A stretch of DNA of 11,042 nucleotides from an uncultured Bacteroidales bacterium. Lineage in GTDB: Bacteria > Bacteroidota > Bacteroidia > Bacteroidales > UBA932. The stretch spans positions 1 through 11,042 of the forward strand of contig CAJOMY010000093.1 of the NCBI GenBank assembly GCA_905235775.1. The letters are read 5' to 3'. This document shows positions 1-6,926 of this stretch, in pieces (the stretch's first letter is position 1; every line of letters begins with the position of its first letter). A program made the position numbers and the translations under genes. A model generated the notes under the pieces. The model searched no databases. It was not told where the DNA came from and worked only from the letters and a program-made list of their open reading frames with translations.

Positions 1-1
1 C

Positions 2-610
2 GTCTATCCCCGGCGCCACACCGCCTTCGTGGAGCGGATGTGCTCCACGCCCGGATGCGCCCTGGTCACGGATTACCCGCCGGGCACGGCCCCGACGGCC
101 TTCAATTTCCTTCGACGCAACCGCATCATCGCCGGGCTGGCGGGGGCCACCGTCCTCGTGGAATCCCGCATCAAGGGCGGCGGGATGATTACGGCGCGCC
201 TGGCCGCCGGCTACGGGCGCGACGTCTTCGCCCTGCCCGGGCGAATCGACGACCTCCGCTCGCAAGGCTGCAACCAGCTGCTCCAGGAACAGCTGGCAGC
301 CCCGGTCGCCTCGCCCGAGGCGCTGCCCGTCGCTCTCGGGCTGGGCCGCCTGAAACGCAGTCGGCAGGAAGACCTGGAGACAGCCGTGCGAAGGCGTTTT
401 TCCCCCGCACTGCCCGCAGAGGAGGTGGAACGCCTGGTCTGCCTGGCCCGGCTGATCCGCAGCCGGCGGGGCATCATGCCGGATGAGATCTGCCGCGAGA
501 CCGGACTTCCCTACGCGGACGCGGTCCGCGCGACAGGGCTGCTGGAGGAAGAGGGGTTCATTCTCATGGATCTGCTCCAGCGCTGTACCATCAACGTAAA
601 AATTGCTTAA
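2..610 (+). CDS. dprA: DNA-processing protein DprA, C-terminal part (5' truncated by window edge)
   Basis: The reading frame is open from base 2, so the start lies upstream of the window. About 202 residues are visible. DprA loads RecA onto incoming single-stranded DNA during natural transformation and acts in the cytoplasm. The visible part begins near the end of the Rossmann-like nucleotide-binding fold. It contains the family signature FLRRNRIIAGLAGATVLVES, then GGGMITARLA (usually SGSLIT in relatives) and VFALPG followed by GCNQLL. The last ~70 residues resemble the DprA winged-helix domain (EICRETGLPYADAVRATGLLEEEGFI). The stop TAA is 11 bases before the ATG of the TatD-family gene. The family assignment rests on contiguous motifs and is firm; the N-terminal SAM-like region cannot be judged. 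Confidence 0.93.
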   Translation, partial: VYPRRHTAFVERMCSTPGCALVTDYPPGTAPTAFNFLRRNRIIAGLAGATVLVESRIKGGGMITARLAAGYGRDVFALPGRIDDLRSQGCNQLLQEQLAAPVASPEALPVALGLGRLKRSRQEDLETAVRRRFSPALPAEEVERLVCLARLIRSRRGIMPDEICRETGLPYADAVRATGLLEEEGFILMDLLQRCTINVKIA

Positions 611-615
611 CTTTG
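608..615 (+). promoter_or_regulatory. Candidate Bacteroidetes -7 box (TAACTTTG) for the TatD-family gene
   Basis: TAACTTTG matches the Bacteroidetes -7 consensus TAnnTTTG and overlaps the dprA stop codon. The expected transcription start, about 7 bases downstream, would fall at or next to the ATG at 622, giving a leaderless or nearly leaderless mRNA. No convincing TTTG -33 box is seen about 20 bases upstream, so this could be chance. Confidence 0.35.
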
Positions 616-621
616 TGGGAT

Positions 622-1392
622 ATGATGGAGTTTGTCGACACGCACTGCCACGTCTGCGACGAAGCCTTCGCCGGCTGCGAGGACGAGGTCGTCGCGCGGG
701 GCGTCGCAGCCGGTGTGACCCTCCAGCTGCAGGCGGACATCGACTCGCGCGAACGGGCACGCATGTTTGCCGTCGTGGAACGGCACCCGGACGTGCTGCG
801 GCCGATGCTCGGGCTATACCCGGGCTCCGTCGGGCGGGACTGGCGCCGGGAGATCGACGCCCTGGAGGCGTGGCGCGGACGCGGCATCGTGGCCGTGGGC
901 GAGATCGGCCTCGACTACCACTACGGCGCCGACTTCAAGGCCGAGCAGCAGGAGGCCTTCCGCGTCCAGCTGGAACTTGCCGCAGCATGGGGCCTGCCGG
1001 TCAACATCCATCTCCGCGAGGCCACGGAAGACTTCTTCAAAATTGTCGGAGAATGCCGCCACCTCGGCCTGCGGGGCAACTTGCATGCCTTCAGCGGCAG
1101 CGCGGAGACCTTCGCGCGCCTGCAGCACCTGGGCGACTGGTATGTCGGCATCGGCGGCGTACTGACCTTCAAGAAAGCCTCGATCGCCGAAGCGGTCAAG
1201 CGCATTCCGCTGGAGCGTATCCTGCTGGAAACCGACGCCCCCTATCTCGCTCCCACCCCGCACCGCGGCGAACGCAACGAGAGCGCTTACATCCCCCTGA
1301 TTGCCGAATTCCTGGCGCGGCAGAAGGGAATCAGCGTAGAGGAAGTCGCCGCCACAACCACCGCGAACGCGAAAAAACTATTTGCCATATGA
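622..1392 (+). CDS. TatD-family metal-dependent hydrolase (putative DNase)
   Basis: This 256-residue cytoplasmic TIM-barrel protein belongs to the TatD family of the amidohydrolase superfamily. Characterised relatives are metal-dependent 3'-5' DNases or nucleic-acid repair enzymes. The metal ligands are all visible: the HxH pair in VDTHCH (H8, H10), E94 in GEIGLDYHY, H130 in NIHLRE, H155 in LHAFSG and D205 in ETDAPYLAPTPHRGERNES. The length is normal for the family (about 255-265). I place the start at ATG 622; ATG 625 is equally good, since the conserved core starts at EFVDTH. A TTG at 613 is in frame but lies inside the candidate promoter box. The stop TGA overlaps the ATG of the asparaginase gene in an ATGA arrangement, which suggests translational coupling. 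The exact substrate cannot be deduced; it may be closer to the YcfH or YjjV subgroup than to E. coli TatD. Confidence 0.9.
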   Translation: MMEFVDTHCHVCDEAFAGCEDEVVARGVAAGVTLQLQADIDSRERARMFAVVERHPDVLRPMLGLYPGSVGRDWRREIDALEAWRGRGIVAVGEIGLDYHYGADFKAEQQEAFRVQLELAAAWGLPVNIHLREATEDFFKIVGECRHLGLRGNLHAFSGSAETFARLQHLGDWYVGIGGVLTFKKASIAEAVKRIPLERILLETDAPYLAPTPHRGERNESAYIPLIAEFLARQKGISVEEVAATTTANAKKLFAI

Positions 1393-2456
1393 ATTTGATT
1401 TTCAACCCGTTTCAGAGAAATAACACACCGACTTCCGTGCTGCTGGTCTATACCGGCGGCACCATCGGCATGAAGGCGGATCCCGTTGACGGCACCCTCA
1501 AGCCGTTCGATTTCAGCGGCATCCTTGAAGAAGTGCCGGAACTGCGGAAGTTTGCGATGAAGATCGATTCCTATGCCTTCAACCCGCTGATCGACTCCTC
1601 AGACGTCGAGCCTGCCCTGTGGCAGGCCCTCGCCCGGCTGATCCGCGACCGCTACGACGATTATGACGGTTTCGTGATCCTGCACGGCACCGACACGATG
1701 GCGTACAGCGCCTCGGCGCTGAGCTTCATGTTGGACAACCTGGGCAAAAGCGTCGTCTTCACCGGCAGCCAGCTGCCCATCGGGGAGCCGCGCACCGACG
1801 GCAAGGAGAATCTCATTTCGGCCGTGGAGATCGCCACGGCCAAGGATTCCCACGGGCGTCCGATGGTGCCGGAAGTCTGCATCTGCTTCAACTCGCAGCT
1901 GCTGCGCGGCAACCGGAGCGTGAAGGTCAACGCCACCGGCTTCGACGCATTCAAGTCGCCGAACTACCCGCTGCTGGCCACCGCCGGCATCAACATCAAA
2001 TACAACAACAGCTTCATCCATTACGGCTACGACCGCCGCAAGGGCCTGACCATCCACACGGACCTGGACACCCGCGTTTCGGTGCTCAAACTGCACCCCG
2101 GCATCACGGAACAGGCCGTGCGGGACATTCTGCTCGGAGACGGTTCCCGCGCCGTAATCCTGGAGACGTACGGTTCCGGGAACGCCCCCTGCCAGCCCTG
2201 GTTTCTCGCGCTCGTGCGCGAGGCGGCCGCACGGGGCAAAATTCTCCTCAACGTGACCCAGTGCCTGAGCGGGTACGTAGACATGGACCGCTATGCGACC
2301 GGCCGTTCGCTCAAGGACGCCGGCGTGATCTGCGGCCATGACATCACCACCGAGAGCGCCCTCGGAAAACTCTTTTACCTCATGGGGGAAAATACCGGCA
2401 ACGAACGGGTCAAAGCCCTGCTGGAGAAGAACCTCAAGGGCGAAATCTCAAAATAA
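1389..2456 (+). CDS. ansA: Type I (cytoplasmic) L-asparaginase
   Basis: This 355-residue protein hydrolyses L-asparagine to aspartate and ammonia. The two catalytic threonine motifs are intact: TGGTIGM (residues 22-28, nucleophile T25) and HGTDTMAYSASAL (from residue 99, with the T101/D102 pair). The conserved TGSQLPIGEPRTDGKENL segment follows at about 125-142. There is no signal peptide, and the length fits cytoplasmic type I enzymes rather than periplasmic type II. The start at ATG 1389 overlaps the TatD-family stop by 4 bp. The frame remains open for nearly 800 bases upstream, but that extension is low-complexity Arg/Pro-rich sequence in the shadow of the TatD-family gene, so the internal ATG is the true start. 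A short AT-rich tract follows the gene, without a convincing terminator. Confidence 0.94.
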   Translation: MNLIFNPFQRNNTPTSVLLVYTGGTIGMKADPVDGTLKPFDFSGILEEVPELRKFAMKIDSYAFNPLIDSSDVEPALWQALARLIRDRYDDYDGFVILHGTDTMAYSASALSFMLDNLGKSVVFTGSQLPIGEPRTDGKENLISAVEIATAKDSHGRPMVPEVCICFNSQLLRGNRSVKVNATGFDAFKSPNYPLLATAGINIKYNNSFIHYGYDRRKGLTIHTDLDTRVSVLKLHPGITEQAVRDILLGDGSRAVILETYGSGNAPCQPWFLALVREAAARGKILLNVTQCLSGYVDMDRYATGRSLKDAGVICGHDITTESALGKLFYLMGENTGNERVKALLEKNLKGEISK

Positions 2457-2476
2457 ATATTGAAAAATGGATTTTT

Positions 2477-2508
2477 TTTGCTAAATTGCACCGCTTTTAG
2501 ATAGTTTG
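2477..2508 (+). promoter_or_regulatory. Candidate promoter of the exbB operon
   Basis: The 96-bp gap before exbB is strikingly AT-rich. It has TTTG at 2477-2480 as a possible -33 box and, 21 bases later, TAGTTTG at 2502-2508, a near match to the TAnnTTTG -7 consensus (one base short in the spacer). An alternative -7-like TAAATTG lies at 2482-2488. The expected transcription start is near 2515, giving a leader of about 40 bases that is A/T-rich and lacks a Shine-Dalgarno sequence, as is usual in Bacteroidetes. Confidence 0.5.
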
Positions 2509-2552
2509 ATACGCATAGAATATATCACAACTAATACATTATCAAATTCATT

Positions 2553-3302
2553 ATGAAAAAGTTTTTCAGGTTTTTGGCAGTTGCGGGCGCTATGGCCTTC
2601 TCTGCAAACATCGCTTTCGCCCAGGACGAGATGAGCGCAGCTGATCTCCTCTCCGGCAATCCCGAGATGCCGCTCAACCAGGCGCTCAAGCAGAAATTCA
2701 TCGAAGGTGGTCCGGAATTCATGTCCCTGATCATCATCTGCTTGATCCTCGGTATGGCTCTCGCCATCGAGCGCATTCTCTATCTCACCTTCTCCAAGAT
2801 CAACACCAAGAAGCTGGTCGAGAAGGTCGAGGCTGCCCTCAACGAAGGCGGTATCGAGAAAGCAAAGGATGTTTGCCGTGAGACCCGCGGGCCTGTCGCC
2901 AGCATCTTCTATCAGGGTCTCCTGCGCTACGACCAGGGCCTTGACGTGGTCGAGAAGACGATCGTTTCCTATGGCAGCGTCCAGCAGAGCGAGCTCGAGA
3001 GCGGTCTGAGCTGGATCGGCCTGTTCATCGCCATCGCCCCGTCCCTCGGATTCCTCGGTACGGTTATCGGTATGATCAACGCCTTCGACGCCATCCAGGC
3101 TGCGGGTGACATCTCCCCGAACGTCGTTGCCGGCGGTATGAAGGTCGCCCTCATCACTACGGTCGGTGGTCTGATCGTCGCCATGATTCTCCAGGTCTTC
3201 TACAACTACATTCTCGCCAAGATCGAGTCCATCACCATCGACATGGAGGACTCCTCCATCAGCCTGATCGACGTGCTGACCAAGTATAGCCAGAAGAAAT
3301 AA
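2553..3302 (+). CDS. exbB: ExbB/TolQ/MotA-family proton channel protein
   Basis: This 249-residue inner-membrane protein forms the pentameric proton channel that, with ExbD, energises TonB for outer-membrane import. Residues 1-23 look like a cleavable signal peptide (MKKFFRF, hydrophobic core, AFA before Q24), which ExbB proteins with an extra periplasmic N-terminus carry. Membrane helices are predicted at about 56-78, 151-176 and 194-221. The family core GFLGTVIGMINAF (166-178) includes the pore threonine T170, and ITTVGGLIVA (201-210) carries the third-helix threonines. The cytoplasmic segment at about 80-148 has the usual GPVASIFYQGLLRY region. It is the first gene of a four-gene operon. 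The alternative roles TolQ or MotA are less likely because two ExbD-type genes follow. Confidence 0.92.
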   Translation: MKKFFRFLAVAGAMAFSANIAFAQDEMSAADLLSGNPEMPLNQALKQKFIEGGPEFMSLIIICLILGMALAIERILYLTFSKINTKKLVEKVEAALNEGGIEKAKDVCRETRGPVASIFYQGLLRYDQGLDVVEKTIVSYGSVQQSELESGLSWIGLFIAIAPSLGFLGTVIGMINAFDAIQAAGDISPNVVAGGMKVALITTVGGLIVAMILQVFYNYILAKIESITIDMEDSSISLIDVLTKYSQKK

Positions 3303-3322
3303 TCATTTCAGAACCCTGAATA

Positions 3323-3757
3323 ATGAAACTCAACAAAATATTCAAATGGGGAATGGTCGGCCTGATGATCATCAGCCTTGCGCTGCTCGTCTGGGGCTTC
3401 ATCGTCGGTTTCGAAACCAATGACGGGAAGGCCACCGACGTGCTGCTCAACTGGGCGTACATCATTATCGGCATCGCCATCTTCGCCTGGATTGTCATCG
3501 GGCTTGTCGTCAGCATCCAGAACGACCCGAAGTCCATCGTCAAGATGGGCATCGTCCTGGTCGGGGTCGCTGTCGTCTGCCTGATTGCCTACCTGCTTGC
3601 GAAGGGCACTCCGGTCCCCGGCACGTCCGTTAACGCTACGGACGGCCAGCTCAAACTTACTGATACCATCCTTAACCTGACGTACATCGCCGGCGTGGCC
3701 GCCATCCTGGCAATCATCGTCGGCGAAGTCCGCATGGCTATCGCAAACAAGAAGTAA
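3323..3757 (+). CDS. Small four-helix membrane protein of unknown function in the exbBD operon
   Basis: I do not recognise a named family. The 144 residues are very hydrophobic, with four likely membrane helices at about 8-28, 44-65, 71-92 and 117-137. They are separated by short polar loops (VGFETNDGKATD, SIQNDPKS, GTPVPGTSVNATDGQLK). Charged ends (MKLNKIFKWG at the start, MAIANKK at the end) suggest that both termini are cytoplasmic. The gene lies 20 bp after exbB and 1 bp before the first exbD, so it is almost certainly co-transcribed and probably co-translated with the ExbD. From position and topology I infer an accessory or assembly subunit of the ExbB-ExbD complex. I recall small membrane proteins at this position in related Bacteroidetes operons but cannot confirm it here. 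No catalytic motif is visible. Confidence 0.8.
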   Translation: MKLNKIFKWGMVGLMIISLALLVWGFIVGFETNDGKATDVLLNWAYIIIGIAIFAWIVIGLVVSIQNDPKSIVKMGIVLVGVAVVCLIAYLLAKGTPVPGTSVNATDGQLKLTDTILNLTYIAGVAAILAIIVGEVRMAIANKK

Positions 3758-3758
3758 T

Positions 3759-4340
3759 ATGGCCAAGAAAACACCAGCAATCAATTCGAGTTCTACGGCC
3801 GACATCGCGTTCCTCCTGTTGTGCTACTTCCTCATGACCACAACCATGGGTTCGCATTACGGATTGTCCCGTCGTCTCCCCCCGATGCCTGATCCCAATC
3901 AGAAGGTCGAGGACCAGAAGGTCAACCGCCGCAATATCATCGTGGTGAAGATCAACTCTGCCGATATTCTTGCCGGTACAGAAGCCATTGATATCTCCTT
4001 ACTCAAAGACAAGATCAAAGAGTTCTTAAGCAACCCCGCCAACGACCCGAACCTCCCCGAGAAGGAGGTCAAGGAGATCGAAGGCTACAGCAAGGGCACC
4101 TATCCCGTTTCCAAGGGCGTGATCTCCCTGCAGAACGACCGCGGTACGAGTTACCAGGCGTATATCGCCGTCCAGAACGAACTCGTCAAGGCCGTCAATG
4201 AACTGCGCGACGAATTCTCGATGCGCGAGTTCGGCAAGGTGTACGTCGCACTCGACGAAACCACCCAGAAGATTGTCCGTGACTGTATCCCGCAGAACAT
4301 TTCCGAGGCGGAGCCTAAGGATGTCGGCAATAGAAGATAA
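3759..4340 (+). CDS. exbD: ExbD/TolR-family biopolymer transport protein (first copy)
   Basis: This 193-residue protein has a short cytoplasmic N-terminus, one membrane helix at about 15-33 (DIAFLLLCYFLMTTTMG) and a periplasmic domain. D15 in the STADIAF motif corresponds to the essential proton-carrying aspartate of ExbD/TolR. It is longer than E. coli ExbD (141). The extra length is a charged insertion (about 85-120, rich in Lys, Glu and Pro) before a periplasmic tail with AYIAVQNELVKAVNELRDEF. The start codon follows the preceding stop by a single base (TAATATG), which points to translational coupling. It differs clearly in sequence from the second ExbD downstream, so the two copies are probably not interchangeable. 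Confidence 0.9.
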   Translation: MAKKTPAINSSSTADIAFLLLCYFLMTTTMGSHYGLSRRLPPMPDPNQKVEDQKVNRRNIIVVKINSADILAGTEAIDISLLKDKIKEFLSNPANDPNLPEKEVKEIEGYSKGTYPVSKGVISLQNDRGTSYQAYIAVQNELVKAVNELRDEFSMREFGKVYVALDETTQKIVRDCIPQNISEAEPKDVGNRR

Positions 4341-4342
4341 AT

Positions 4343-4348
4343 AGGAGG
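4343..4348 (+). promoter_or_regulatory. Strong Shine-Dalgarno sequence before the second exbD
   Basis: AGGAGG sits 7 bases before the ATG at 4356, an ideal match and spacing to the anti-Shine-Dalgarno. No other gene in the window has such a site; the other leaders are A/T-rich. Bacteroidetes generally initiate without Shine-Dalgarno pairing, so this site stands out and supports the chosen start. Confidence 0.6.
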
Positions 4349-4355
4349 AAAGAAT

Positions 4356-4823
4356 ATGTCAAGATTCAAGAAAAGCGGAAAGAAAGAGATGCCGGGTATC
4401 ACCTCGAGCTCTTTGTCCGATATCGTGTTCATGCTCCTGTTCTTCTTCATGGTCACCACGCAGATGCGTGAGACCGAGAATAAAGTCAAGGTCACCACGC
4501 CTGAGGCTTCCGAGGTCGTCAAGCTGGAGCGCAAGGACCTCAACGCATACATCAACATCGGTTCCCCGACCCTCGCTTATCAGGCCCAGTACGGTACCGA
4601 TGCCCGTATCCAGTTGAACGACTCCTTCCGCACCACCGACGACATCCGCGACTTCATCGCCGCGGAGCGTGACGCCAAGAGCGAGGCCGACCGGCAGCTG
4701 ATGACCGTGTCCATCCGGGCTGATCAGGACGTGAGAATGGGTATCGTGACTGATGTCAAGCAGGAGCTCAGACGCTGCTCCGCGCTTAAGATCATGTACT
4801 CAGCAAGAAAGCCTGCAAAATAA
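4356..4823 (+). CDS. exbD: ExbD/TolR-family biopolymer transport protein (second copy)
   Basis: This 155-residue second ExbD has a basic N-terminus (MSRFKKSGKKEMPG), one membrane helix at about 20-37 (LSDIVFMLLFFFMVTTQM) and a periplasmic domain ending in SALKIMYSARKPAK. D22 in SLSDIVF is the predicted proton-relay aspartate. Its length is close to that of classical ExbD. It is the last gene of the operon and is followed 21 bases later by an intrinsic terminator. Tandem exbD genes behind one exbB recur in Bacteroidetes TonB systems, and a heterodimeric ExbD pair inside the ExbB pentamer is a plausible inference. TolR is an alternative name, but no tolA, tolB or pal genes accompany it. Confidence 0.9.
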   Translation: MSRFKKSGKKEMPGITSSSLSDIVFMLLFFFMVTTQMRETENKVKVTTPEASEVVKLERKDLNAYINIGSPTLAYQAQYGTDARIQLNDSFRTTDDIRDFIAAERDAKSEADRQLMTVSIRADQDVRMGIVTDVKQELRRCSALKIMYSARKPAK

Positions 4824-4844
4824 GCAATTGCAGTATTGAATACG

Positions 4845-4874
4845 AGCAGCCCCCTTCAACGAGGGCTGCTTTTT
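4845..4874 (+). terminator. Intrinsic terminator of the exbB-exbD operon
   Basis: AGCAGCCC (4845-4852) pairs perfectly with GGGCTGCT (4863-4870) as an 8-bp stem with a 10-base loop, followed directly by TTTT (4871-4874). It ends 19 bases before the asnS start, so asnS must be transcribed either by partial read-through or from a promoter that overlaps this hairpin. No TAnnTTTG box is seen in the remaining gap. Confidence 0.85.
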
Positions 4875-4893
4875 AAAATCTATAGAAACAAAC

Positions 4894-6297
4894 ATGAAGG
4901 AACTACTTCGTACCAAGGTGAAGGACCTGCTGGAGATGAAGGCAGGCCAGGAAGTGCTGGCCAAAGGTTGGGTCAGGACCAAAAGAGGGAACAAGGAAAT
5001 CGTATTCATCGCGCTGAACGATGGCTCGACCATCAAGAATGTTCAGATCGTCGTGGACAAGAATGCGGAGACGGAGCCGGTGCTCTCCCAGATCAGCACG
5101 GGCGCCTGCATCTGCGTGCGCGGCAATCTCGTCGAGTCCGTGGGCAGTGGCCAGGCGGTCGAGATCAAGGCGGAGAAGATCGAAGTGTATGGCACTTGCG
5201 ACCCGGTCCGCTATCCCCTCCAGAAGAAGGACACCTCCTTCGAGTACCTGCGCTCGGTCGCACACCTGCGCCCGAGGACCAACACCTTCGGCGCCGTTTA
5301 CCGCCTGCGCAGCCAGATGGCCTTCGCCATCCACGAGTATTTCCACAGCAAGGGCTTCGTCTATCTGCACACGCCGCTCATCACCGAGTCCGACTGCGAA
5401 GGCGCCGGACAGATGTTCCAGGTCACGACCCTCGACCTCGAGAACGTGCCCCGCGACAAGAAGGGACGCATCGACTACGGCAAGGACTTCTTCGGCAAGC
5501 AGACAAGCCTGACCGTGAGCGGTCAGCTGGAAGGCGAACTGGGCGCTACCGCACTCGGCGAGATCTACACCTTCGGCCCGACCTTCCGTGCCGAGAATTC
5601 CAACACCCCGCGCCACCTCGCGGAGTTTTGGATGATTGAGCCCGAGATGGCATTCTATGACATCACGGACAACATGGACCTGGCCGAAGATTTCATCAAG
5701 CACCTCGTCTCGTACGCACTGGAACACTGCATGGACGACATCCAGTTCCTGAACGACCGCTACGACAACGAGCTCATCGAGCGCCTGCGCGGCGTTGTCG
5801 GGACCGAATTTGTGCGCCTGGAGTACACCGAAGGCATCCGCATCCTCGAGGAAGCCGTCAAGAACGGCGTACAGTTCGAGTACCCGGTCAGCTGGGGCGT
5901 CGACCTGCAGAGCGAGCACGAACGCTACCTGGTGGAGAAGCATTTCGGCAAGCCGGTCATTCTGACGGGCTATCCGAAGGACATCAAGGCCTTCTACATG
6001 AAGCAGAACGCCGACGGCAAGACCGTCCGCGCGATGGACGTCCTTTTCCCGAAGATCGGCGAAATCATCGGCGGATCCGAGCGAGAGGCCGATCTGGGCA
6101 AGCTCGAGCAGCGCATCGACGAGCTGGGCATGAGTCGCAAGAACCTCGAATGGTACATCGACACGCGCCGTTTCGGCTCCTGCCCGCACAGCGGCTTCGG
6201 CCTGGGATTCGAGCGCCTGCTCCTCTTCATCACGGGCATGCAGAACATCCGTGATGTCATTCCCTTCCCCCGTACACCTAAAAATGCCGAGTTCTGA
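4894..6297 (+). CDS. asnS: Asparaginyl-tRNA synthetase (class IIb)
   Basis: This 467-residue cytoplasmic enzyme charges tRNA-Asn with asparagine; E. coli AsnRS has 466 residues. An N-terminal OB-fold anticodon-binding domain covers about 18-110 (VLAKGWVRTKRGNKEIVFIA). The class II catalytic core follows. Motif 2 is TFRAENSNTPRHLAEFWMIE, with R232 and E234 at the adenylate site. Motif 3 is GFGLGFERLL at about 434-443, with R441. The segment EFWMIEPEMAF and the C-terminus NIRDVIPFPRTPKNAEF are typical of AsnRS; AspRS would carry FDLV or GLAWGLDR-type variants instead. The leader (ATAGAAACAAAC) is A-rich without a Shine-Dalgarno. The stop is one base before the udk ATG (TGATATG). A 497-residue open frame lies antisense to it but is only a GC-bias shadow. 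Confidence 0.96.
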   Translation: MKELLRTKVKDLLEMKAGQEVLAKGWVRTKRGNKEIVFIALNDGSTIKNVQIVVDKNAETEPVLSQISTGACICVRGNLVESVGSGQAVEIKAEKIEVYGTCDPVRYPLQKKDTSFEYLRSVAHLRPRTNTFGAVYRLRSQMAFAIHEYFHSKGFVYLHTPLITESDCEGAGQMFQVTTLDLENVPRDKKGRIDYGKDFFGKQTSLTVSGQLEGELGATALGEIYTFGPTFRAENSNTPRHLAEFWMIEPEMAFYDITDNMDLAEDFIKHLVSYALEHCMDDIQFLNDRYDNELIERLRGVVGTEFVRLEYTEGIRILEEAVKNGVQFEYPVSWGVDLQSEHERYLVEKHFGKPVILTGYPKDIKAFYMKQNADGKTVRAMDVLFPKIGEIIGGSEREADLGKLEQRIDELGMSRKNLEWYIDTRRFGSCPHSGFGLGFERLLLFITGMQNIRDVIPFPRTPKNAEF

Positions 6298-6298
6298 T

Positions 6299-6919
6299 AT
6301 GCTGGTCATCGGTATAGCCGGCGGGTCCGGGTCCGGCAAGACCACGGTCGTCAAAGCCATCACGGAGAAGCTGCAAGGCAAGAGCGTGGTGGTCATCCCC
6401 CAGGACGCCTATTACAAGGACTGCAGCGACCTCTCCGACGAGGAGAAGCGCGCCTACAATTTCGACCACCCCGACGCTCTCGACTGGAGCCTGCTCTGCC
6501 AGCAACTGAACGAACTCAAGCATGGCAAGACCGTCAAGCAGCCGGTGTACTCGTACATCTCCTGCTCCCGGTCCAAGACCGAGACCGTGACGGTGAAACC
6601 CGCCGACGTCATCATCATCGAGGGGATCCTCATCTTCACCTGCAAGCCGCTGCGCGAACAGATGGACGTCAAGATCTTCGTGGACGCGGACGATGACGAC
6701 CGCCTGATGCGCGTCATGGCGCGCGATATCAGCGAGCGCGGCAAGGACGTACACTGGGTAATCGAACGCTATTCACGCACGGTCAAGCCGATGTATCTGC
6801 AATTTATCGAGCCGAGCAAGCGCTACGCCGACATCATCATCCCGCAGGGCGGACACAACAAGGTGGCGATCGACGTAATCACCGCCACCATCGAGAAGTC
6901 CCTCGCGGAACGGAAATAA
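6299..6919 (+). CDS. udk: Uridine kinase
   Basis: This 206-residue protein phosphorylates uridine and cytidine to UMP and CMP in pyrimidine salvage. The Walker A loop GGSGSGKTT is at residues 8-16. PQDAYYKD (34-41) supplies the catalytic aspartate D36, and NFDHPDALDW (54-63) is the next signature. IIIEGILIF is the Walker B-like strand and FIEPSKRYADIIIPQGGHNKVA the closing motif. I choose ATG 6299, one base after the asnS stop, because family members begin directly at M-L-x-I-G-I-A-G-G. An ATG at 6284 and an even earlier in-frame start at 6251 would overlap asnS and add residues encoded by another reading frame of it. The gene is translationally coupled to asnS and lies 7 bp before the TonB-like gene. 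Confidence 0.94.
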   Translation: MLVIGIAGGSGSGKTTVVKAITEKLQGKSVVVIPQDAYYKDCSDLSDEEKRAYNFDHPDALDWSLLCQQLNELKHGKTVKQPVYSYISCSRSKTETVTVKPADVIIIEGILIFTCKPLREQMDVKIFVDADDDDRLMRVMARDISERGKDVHWVIERYSRTVKPMYLQFIEPSKRYADIIIPQGGHNKVAIDVITATIEKSLAERK

Positions 6920-6926
6920 ACCTGCC

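Noticed and set aside
613..621. TTG start for the TatD-family gene
   Set aside because: It falls inside the TAACTTTG box, and ATG 622 or 625 directly precedes the conserved DTHCH motif.
603..1388. Open extension upstream of the asparaginase, giving an apparent 617-residue fusion protein
   Set aside because: The extension is Arg/Pro/Gly-rich shadow sequence lying over the TatD-family gene; asparaginase homology starts just after ATG 1389.
2461..2480. AAAAAT-GG-ATTTTT followed by T residues as an asparaginase terminator
   Set aside because: The arms are A/T only with a two-base loop, so a stable hairpin is unlikely; the tract fits better as promoter DNA.
6251..6298. Earlier in-frame starts for udk
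   Set aside because: They overlap the conserved end of asnS and add residues absent from the family; ATG 6299 follows the asnS stop by one base.
4903..6396. 497-codon open frame on the minus strand antisense to asnS
   Set aside because: It is a GC-bias shadow of asnS and udk: long runs of Val, Leu, Ala, Asp and His with no recognisable motif, and the + strand frame encodes an unmistakable AsnRS.
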